From NCBI GenBank assembly GCA_050304135.1, contig JBNLDC010000006.1, forward strand, positions 1 to 64,000: DNA of 64,000 nt, read 5' to 3'. Both the position numbers and the translations under genes were made by a program. The DNA comes from JAFGNB01 sp050304135. GTDB taxonomy: Bacteria; Fibrobacterota; Chitinivibrionia; Chitinivibrionales; Chitinispirillaceae. Shown here one piece after another: positions 59,394 to 64,000 of this stretch. Within the stretch, counting starts at the first letter, position 1, and every line of letters starts with the position of its first letter. Under the pieces are notes generated by a model. It saw only the letters and a program-made list of their open reading frames with translations. It did no database searches and was not told where the DNA came from.

Positions 59394-59858
59394 TCAGTCG
59401 GATCCTTCCATCATGGCGAGAGTGAGTGTGCCTTTTGCGATGATTCGTCTTCCGCAGGTTGCCTCAACGGAATAATTGTGCAGACGGTCGAAAGAACGAT
59501 CGGCCTCCGCATGCAACCGCAGCGTATCGCCGGGAACAGCGGGAGAAACATACTTCATTGATGCCGCCGCGAGGTAGAACAGTTCCGGGGTTCCGGGTGC
59601 ATCACCGTTGTTTTCGACGATTTTTGAAAATCCCCACAGGAGACCGCTGGTCTGTGCGAGTGCATCGGTCACCAGGACACCGGGCATAATCGGATTTCCC
59701 GGAAAGTGGCCGGCGAATTGGGGCTCGTCCGGACGGAGTGTCCGTTCTCCGGTAATCCGTTTTCCCGGAGTCATCTCAATAATCCGGTCGACAAAAAGAA
59801 ATGGTGGCCGATGGGGAAGTATGGCGAGGATGTCGTTAAGAGTAAACGTGTGTTTCAT
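59394..59858 (-). CDS. FabZ-like 3-hydroxyacyl-ACP dehydratase
   Basis: 154 residues. Hot-dog fold motif ILPHRPPFLFVDRI, catalytic His in FAGHFPGNPIMPGVLVTDALAQ. In FabZ the second catalytic residue is Glu (EALAQ); here it is Asp (DALAQ). The mutation may retain activity or shift specificity. It removes water from 3-hydroxyacyl-ACP. It starts in an ATGA overlap with the acyltransferase gene, and together with rfbA-rfbC upstream forms one - strand unit. A second, specialised copy for lipid or polyene synthesis is plausible. Confidence 0.82.
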   Translation of the reverse strand: MKHTFTLNDILAILPHRPPFLFVDRIIEMTPGKRITGERTLRPDEPQFAGHFPGNPIMPGVLVTDALAQTSGLLWGFSKIVENNGDAPGTPELFYLAAASMKYVSPAVPGDTLRLHAEADRSFDRLHNYSVEATCGRRIIAKGTLTLAMMEGSD

Positions 59859-60757
59859 TTTTTCGGAATATCCTTTACCGGAATGGTGGAGGCTGGGGCA
59901 GGCCGGGTAGCAGAAACCTTCCGATGGAGTGGTGCCGTTGCCGGTGCAGAACCGAGTACTTCCCAGATGGTGCCTTTGTCTAGTTCACGCAGGTGCGTTT
60001 CGATAAGTCGCCTGACCCGGGCGGCAAAATCTGCCGCGCGTTCGCCCGGAAGACGATCAACCGGAGGAAGCATACGGATGGTTACCGAAAACCGGTGTGG
60101 CGGAAAAATGCTTCCCTTCAGTTTGGTCATAAACGGCAGGGTAGTGTGAATGGCTACCGGGACTACCGGAACACCGGCATCGATTGCCATACGGAATGCG
60201 AGATCCTTGAATTCTCCCATCCGGTTTCCCGCTGCCCGGGTGCCTTCAGGAAACACCAGCAGACGCATCCCGCTGCCGAGCATTTGCTTACACAGCTGCA
60301 ATGATTCCGTGAGCGAGGCCAGAGAGTTGGGGTTGACGCTGACAAAATTGAGATGGCGCACAAGTGCCGCGTAAAAAGGTGACTGGGCGTAGGTGGATTT
60401 TATGACGACGCCGGTTTTTTTCAGGATAGGCAGGAGGTACGGTGCGTCCATTCTGCTGCGGTGGTTTGCGACGATTACCGCCGGTCGGGAAGGATCACTA
60501 TTTTCAAACCCGCTCTCTTCAACGATTTTGTAAATTCCAAGAAACGGCAGATAGACACGTGAGAGAAAGTAACTGAACCATTTGAACAGTCCTTCCAGAA
60601 TCTGTTGCCGCACCCGGCGGTTCCAGCCGAAAAGTATCAGAAACAACGGTAGGGCACTGATAAAGGCGAAACATGATGCAAAGTAGAAACTGTATCCCAG
60701 AATTCCGCGCAGGAACAGCCAGGGAGAAGGGTGTCGATCAAGAACGGTGTCGGCCAA
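59855..60757 (-). CDS. PlsC-type 1-acyl-glycerol-3-phosphate acyltransferase
   Basis: 300 residues. N-terminal hydrophobic region (about 13-70), then the acyltransferase motifs: IVANHRSRMDAPYLLPI (HX4D, about 96-112), LVFPEGTRAAGNRMGEFKDLAFRMA (about 165-189) and GVPVVPVAIHTTLP. A long C-terminal tail follows. It transfers an acyl chain from acyl-ACP or acyl-CoA to lysophosphatidate or a similar acceptor at the inner membrane. Position between rfbC and the FabZ-like gene, the latter overlapping by 4 nt, hints at a lipid-linked surface glycan or specialised lipid pathway. Confidence 0.85.
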   Translation of the reverse strand: MADTVLDRHPSPWLFLRGILGYSFYFASCFAFISALPLFLILFGWNRRVRQQILEGLFKWFSYFLSRVYLPFLGIYKIVEESGFENSDPSRPAVIVANHRSRMDAPYLLPILKKTGVVIKSTYAQSPFYAALVRHLNFVSVNPNSLASLTESLQLCKQMLGSGMRLLVFPEGTRAAGNRMGEFKDLAFRMAIDAGVPVVPVAIHTTLPFMTKLKGSIFPPHRFSVTIRMLPPVDRLPGERAADFAARVRRLIETHLRELDKGTIWEVLGSAPATAPLHRKVSATRPAPASTIPVKDIPKK

Positions 60758-60777
60758 ATCAGTACTCTCCGGGAAGG

Positions 60778-61323
60778 TCAGAAGGGTGACGGGTTGTCGC
60801 TGAGTGAAGGCAGTGCGGCATCCTTGGCAGAGAGAACAGGGGCGGTAACCGGCCAGGTGATTCCTATCTGAGGATCATTCCAGATGATACCGCTGTCGGC
60901 TTCCGGTGCGTACGGTGCGTCCACCTTATACTGCACATGGGTATCCGGTGCGAGGGTGCAGAATCCGTGGGCGAACCCGGCCGGGACGTACAGCATGGTG
61001 AAATTTTCCGCACATAGTTCAAAGCTTCGCCACTGCATGAAGGTTGGGGATTCTTTACGCAGATCAACAACAACATCCAGAATGCAGCCGCGGGTAACTC
61101 GCAGCAGTTTCACCTGTGCGAACGGAGGTTTCTGAAAATGGAGCCCCCGTAAAACACCGGGAGAGACGCTGCAGGAGTGGTTGTCCTGAATGAACGAGGT
61201 GGTAATTCCCGCCTTTTCAAAGCGTTCCCTGGAGTAGGATTCCACAAAAAAACCACGGTCATCGCCGTGTACTTTCGGTTTGATGACAATTAAATCGCTG
61301 ATATCGGTAGTAATAAATTCCAT
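60778..61323 (-). CDS. rfbC: dTDP-4-dehydrorhamnose 3,5-epimerase
   Basis: 181 residues, the usual length. Family motifs: IKPKVHGDDRGFFVESYS (about 14-31), FIQDNHSCSVSPGVLRGLHFQ with the catalytic His, LDVVVDLRKESPTFMQW, and MLYVPAGFAHGFCTL with the second conserved His, then VQYKVDAPYAPEADSGIIWND. It epimerises dTDP-4-keto-6-deoxyglucose at C3 and C5 in dTDP-L-rhamnose synthesis. It begins 5 nt after rfbA. rfbB and rfbD are missing from the window, so the rest of the pathway is encoded elsewhere. Confidence 0.93.
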   Translation of the reverse strand: MEFITTDISDLIVIKPKVHGDDRGFFVESYSRERFEKAGITTSFIQDNHSCSVSPGVLRGLHFQKPPFAQVKLLRVTRGCILDVVVDLRKESPTFMQWRSFELCAENFTMLYVPAGFAHGFCTLAPDTHVQYKVDAPYAPEADSGIIWNDPQIGITWPVTAPVLSAKDAALPSLSDNPSPF

Positions 61324-61328
61324 ACTGT

Positions 61329-62216
61329 TCAGTAGTCCGTTGAAGAGGTGTTTGCAACGCTTAACAGATATTGTCCGTATTGGTTTTTAAGCATGGGTTG
61401 GGCCAGTTCCGTCAGTTGGTCTTTTGAGATGTACCCTCTGCGAAAGGCGATTTCCTCAGGGCTTGATACTTTTAGCCCCTGACGGGACTGTATCGTTTCA
61501 ACAAACTCTGCCGCCTGCAGCATTGATTCGTGGGTACCGGTATCAAGCCAGGCGATACCCCGGCCGAAGGTTACGACCTGCAGTTTCCCCTGTTCCAGAT
61601 AGAGCCGGTTCAGATCGGTGATCTCGAGTTCACCTCGAGGCGAGGGTTGTAAATTTGCGGCGTACTCGGCGACCTGGTGGTCGTAAAAATAGAGTCCGGT
61701 GACCGCGAGGTTTGATTTCGGATGGACAGGTTTCTCTTCCAGAGACCGTGCCTTGCCGGATTTGTCGATTTCAACCACGCCGTAACGCTGCGGATCATTG
61801 ACGCGATAGGCAAAAACGGTTGCCCCGGATCTCCGTGCCACAGCCTCATTCAGGTTTTCGATTAATCCGTGTCCCCAGAAAATGTTATCACCGAGAATCA
61901 GGGCGACCTGATCATTACCTATGAATTTTTTTCCTATAATAAACGCCTGGGCAAGCCCTTCTGGGCGGGGTTGCACCGCGTATTCCAGTGAAAGACCCCA
62001 CTGGTTACCATCACCAAGCAGTTTTTGGAAAGCAGTCTGGTCTTCGGGGGTGGTAATAATCAGAATTTCACGGATGCCGGCAAGCATCAGGATGGAAAGC
62101 GGGTAGTAGATCATCGGTTTGTCGTACACCGGCATGAGCTGCTTGCTGACCGCAATGGTCACCGGATAGAGACGGGTACCGGAACCTCCCGCGAGGATAA
62201 TTCCTTTCAAAATCAT
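61329..62216 (-). CDS. rfbA: glucose-1-phosphate thymidylyltransferase
   Basis: 295 residues. Nucleotidyltransferase motif GIILAGGSGTRLYPVTIAVS (about 5-24), KPMIYYPLSILMLAGIREIL, LILGDNIFWGHGL, VTGLYFYDHQVAEYA and AWLDTGTHESMLQAAEF. It makes dTDP-glucose from dTTP and glucose 1-phosphate, the first step to dTDP-rhamnose. GGGAG lies before the ATG. It opens the - strand unit with rfbC, plsC-like and fabZ-like genes and is divergent from argS. Confidence 0.95.
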   Translation of the reverse strand: MILKGIILAGGSGTRLYPVTIAVSKQLMPVYDKPMIYYPLSILMLAGIREILIITTPEDQTAFQKLLGDGNQWGLSLEYAVQPRPEGLAQAFIIGKKFIGNDQVALILGDNIFWGHGLIENLNEAVARRSGATVFAYRVNDPQRYGVVEIDKSGKARSLEEKPVHPKSNLAVTGLYFYDHQVAEYAANLQPSPRGELEITDLNRLYLEQGKLQVVTFGRGIAWLDTGTHESMLQAAEFVETIQSRQGLKVSSPEEIAFRRGYISKDQLTELAQPMLKNQYGQYLLSVANTSSTDY

Positions 62217-62521
62217 TACTCCCTTAAAAACGATGGTTGACGATCAGAACTGTCATAATGCGCTTACTCGGCGATCACCGTGATGTCCCGGCTACCGGCA
62301 GCATCATAGTGAATGAAGACCAAATTCCGGACCGATGTGCCGGATCGCCCTGATGCAGTCAAAAAATCAAATATACTTTATCTGTTCCGAAAAACTGAAA
62401 CCGCCTGGTTTTTCCGGGGCAATGGGTATTTTTCACCCCGGTTGTGAAAACTCCAGGGTGCTCCAGATACTATTTTCAGTTCGGTTGAAACGCTCCTTTT
62501 TCAGAAAGTGCTGCAGTCCCT
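62217..62521. other. divergent intergenic stretch rfbA/argS
   Basis: 305 nt. It must contain promoters for both directions. On the + strand TATACT (62372-62377) could be a -10 box but the -35 region does not fit. No other feature and no strong ribosome-binding site before the argS ATG. Confidence 0.35.
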
Positions 62522-64000
62522 ATGAAACCTGTGATTATTGACCTTCTTGCCCGGGAACTTGATGGAAAACTTGAGGCTTCCGCCATCGAGCGGTTGATTG
62601 AAATACCTCCTTCCTCTGAAATGGGAGATTTCGCTTTCCCCTGTTTTTCACTTTCACGTCTTCTGCGCAAAAGTCCGGTGGCTATCGCCGATGAGCTGCT
62701 TCAGGCCCTTGAGGGGCATGACGCGTTCGAGAAGATCACGGCGATCTCCGGCTACCTGAACTTTTTCGTCAACAAGGCACTGCTGGCACGTTCGGTGCTC
62801 AAATCTGCGGGGGTGGAGGGGTATGGCAAACAATCACTGCAGCAGAAAGTTGTTGTTGAGTTTGCTTCGCCCAACACGAACAAACCGCTCCATCTGGGAC
62901 ATCTCCGGAACATGGCTATCGGGGAAAGTGTCGCCCGGATTCTCGATTTTGCGGGAAATACCGTTATCAAAACTTCCATCAATAACGATCGCGGAGTCCA
63001 TATCTGCAAATCGATGCTCGCTTATAAACGACTGGGTAGTGGTGCAACCCCTGAATCAACCGGAAAAAAATCCGATCATTTCGTGGGTGACTACTACGTT
63101 CTGTTCAGTAAAAATGCACAGACCGATCCGTCATGGAACGATGACGCACAGAAAATGCTGCAGGAGTGGGAATCGGGTAACGACGAGGTGCGGGCGCTCT
63201 GGAAAACAATGAACGGCTGGGCGCTCGGCGGGTATGCCGCAACGTACCGTCTGTTCGGGGTTACATTTGATAAGGAATATTTCGAAAGCGAGATTTATAC
63301 CTTCGGGAAGGATATTGTCCGGGAGGGGCTTGAGAAGGGCGTTTTCGCCACCCGTGATGACGGCGCGGTGTTTGTCGATCTCTCCGAAGAAAAACTGGGC
63401 GAGAAAGTTCTCCTGCGTCCCGACGGTACCTCCGTGTACATCGTTCAGGACCTGCACCTGGCGGTGCTCAAAAACAGCGAGTTCGGATATGATCGCTCGC
63501 TTTACGTGGTGGGAAATGAACAGGAGTATCATTTCTCGGTACTCAAAGCGATATTCAAACGGCTCGGGTACCCGATCAGCGACAGAATTCATCACCTCTC
63601 GTACGGTATGGTTGAACTGCCCGAAGGAAAGATGAAATCGCGTGAAGGAACCGTGGTTGATGCCGACGATCTGATCGAAGAGACAAGTTCCCTTGCCGCG
63701 GGCGAGGTACGCACCCGCTATCAGATTGACGCGGAAGAGGTCAGGGAACGGAGTCTTAAAATTGCACTGGCGGCAATCAAATACCAGCTGCTGCGGGTGG
63801 ATATCAGCAAAAACATGCTCTTCGATCCCAAAAAAGCGATCAGCTTTGAAGGGGATACCGGGCCGTATCTTCTGTACAGTTATGCGCGCGCCTCGTCGAT
63901 CCTCCGTAAAGTTACAGCATCGGAAGCCGCACAGAAGGAACCGGAAGAAATGCATCCGTCGGAGATCGCCCTTCTGAAAAAACTCGATTTTTTTCCTGAG
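62522..64000 (+). CDS. argS: arginyl-tRNA synthetase, 3' end outside window
   Basis: 493 codons open to the right edge, so about 85-90% of the usual length. N-terminal additional domain (about 1-100: VIIDLLARELDGKLEAS, EMGDFAFPCFSLSRLLRKSP), the HIGH-type motif FASPNTNKPLHLGHLRNMAIG (about 117-137), INNDRGVHICKSMLAY, VGNEQEYHFSVLKAIF, and KMSKS-type LPEGKMKSREGTVVDADDL (about 370-388), then FEGDTGPYLLYSYARASSIL. It charges tRNA-Arg with arginine using ATP. Start at ATG 62522 fixed by MKPVIIDLL, normal for the family. Confidence 0.95.
   Translation, partial: MKPVIIDLLARELDGKLEASAIERLIEIPPSSEMGDFAFPCFSLSRLLRKSPVAIADELLQALEGHDAFEKITAISGYLNFFVNKALLARSVLKSAGVEGYGKQSLQQKVVVEFASPNTNKPLHLGHLRNMAIGESVARILDFAGNTVIKTSINNDRGVHICKSMLAYKRLGSGATPESTGKKSDHFVGDYYVLFSKNAQTDPSWNDDAQKMLQEWESGNDEVRALWKTMNGWALGGYAATYRLFGVTFDKEYFESEIYTFGKDIVREGLEKGVFATRDDGAVFVDLSEEKLGEKVLLRPDGTSVYIVQDLHLAVLKNSEFGYDRSLYVVGNEQEYHFSVLKAIFKRLGYPISDRIHHLSYGMVELPEGKMKSREGTVVDADDLIEETSSLAAGEVRTRYQIDAEEVRERSLKIALAAIKYQLLRVDISKNMLFDPKKAISFEGDTGPYLLYSYARASSILRKVTASEAAQKEPEEMHPSEIALLKKLDFFPE

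Overview
The window looks like a chromosomal piece of a Gram-negative, Fibrobacterota-like (Chitinispirillia-like) bacterium. The main lineage pointer is a TIGR02147-type regulator (31597), a family best known as a large paralog set in Fibrobacter. Outer-membrane barrels, a PEP-CTERM protein, Listeria-Bacteroides repeats and a secreted CE1-like esterase also fit. The assignment is inference; there is no rRNA here.

Region 1 (1-9020) differs from the rest. It is strongly AT-rich, every gene is short and on the + strand, and several spacers hold long imperfect palindromes, some ending in a CCGTTG-type core. Contents: a partial ORF, three small secreted proteins or lipoproteins, the broken 3' end of a group II intron, a complete 1.78-kb insertion sequence with a 4-bp target duplication, another secreted Cys-rich protein, an AlkC-type DNA alkylation repair protein, a Vat/CatB-type acetyltransferase, a small DUF1059-like protein, a DMT exporter and an AlkD remnant. 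This is the layout of an integron-like gene-cassette array, but no integrase is present and the cores do not match the classical attC consensus exactly.

Region 2 (9021-36114, almost all on the - strand) is backbone with about 50% GC. It holds: (a) a tightly overlapping operon of two complete ketoacyl synthases, two synthase-like partners lacking the usual active-site Cys, one ACP and a membrane-anchored polysaccharide deacetylase, resembling an aryl-polyene/type II PKS core; (b) a PEP-CTERM protein; (c) glutamate synthase gltB-gltD; (d) an operon of transglutaminase-like/7TM protein, ATP-grasp ligase, large TPR protein and outer-membrane barrel; (e) an operon of TIGR02147 regulator, acidic lipoprotein and TPR protein; (f) larE, then a prephenate dehydratase-ACT-DUF362 fusion and a DmeF-like Co/Ni exporter. 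The leader before the fusion gene can form alternative hairpins, one terminator-like.

Region 3 (36241-50167) has an unknown three-gene + strand set, a lipoprotein prolyl isomerase, an HD-GYP response regulator, a PorV-like outer-membrane protein, tRNA-Val(CAC) with a good promoter, a membrane-bound AraC-type regulator with a large extracytoplasmic sensor, an ATP/ADP-translocase-like transporter fused to HEAT repeats, and a giant protein with seven 77-residue tandem repeats.

Region 4 (50380-64000) has a CE1-like esterase, a REP-associated transposase (RAYT) gene with a perfect 28-bp REP palindrome inside its reading frame and further copies around it, a UvrD/PcrA-like helicase, an MMPL/RND exporter with a small secreted partner, a long palindrome upstream of an isochorismatase-family hydrolase, a membrane protein with a kinase-style Cys-rich tail, an rfbA-rfbC-plsC-fabZ-like operon, and the first 493 codons of argS, which runs off the window.
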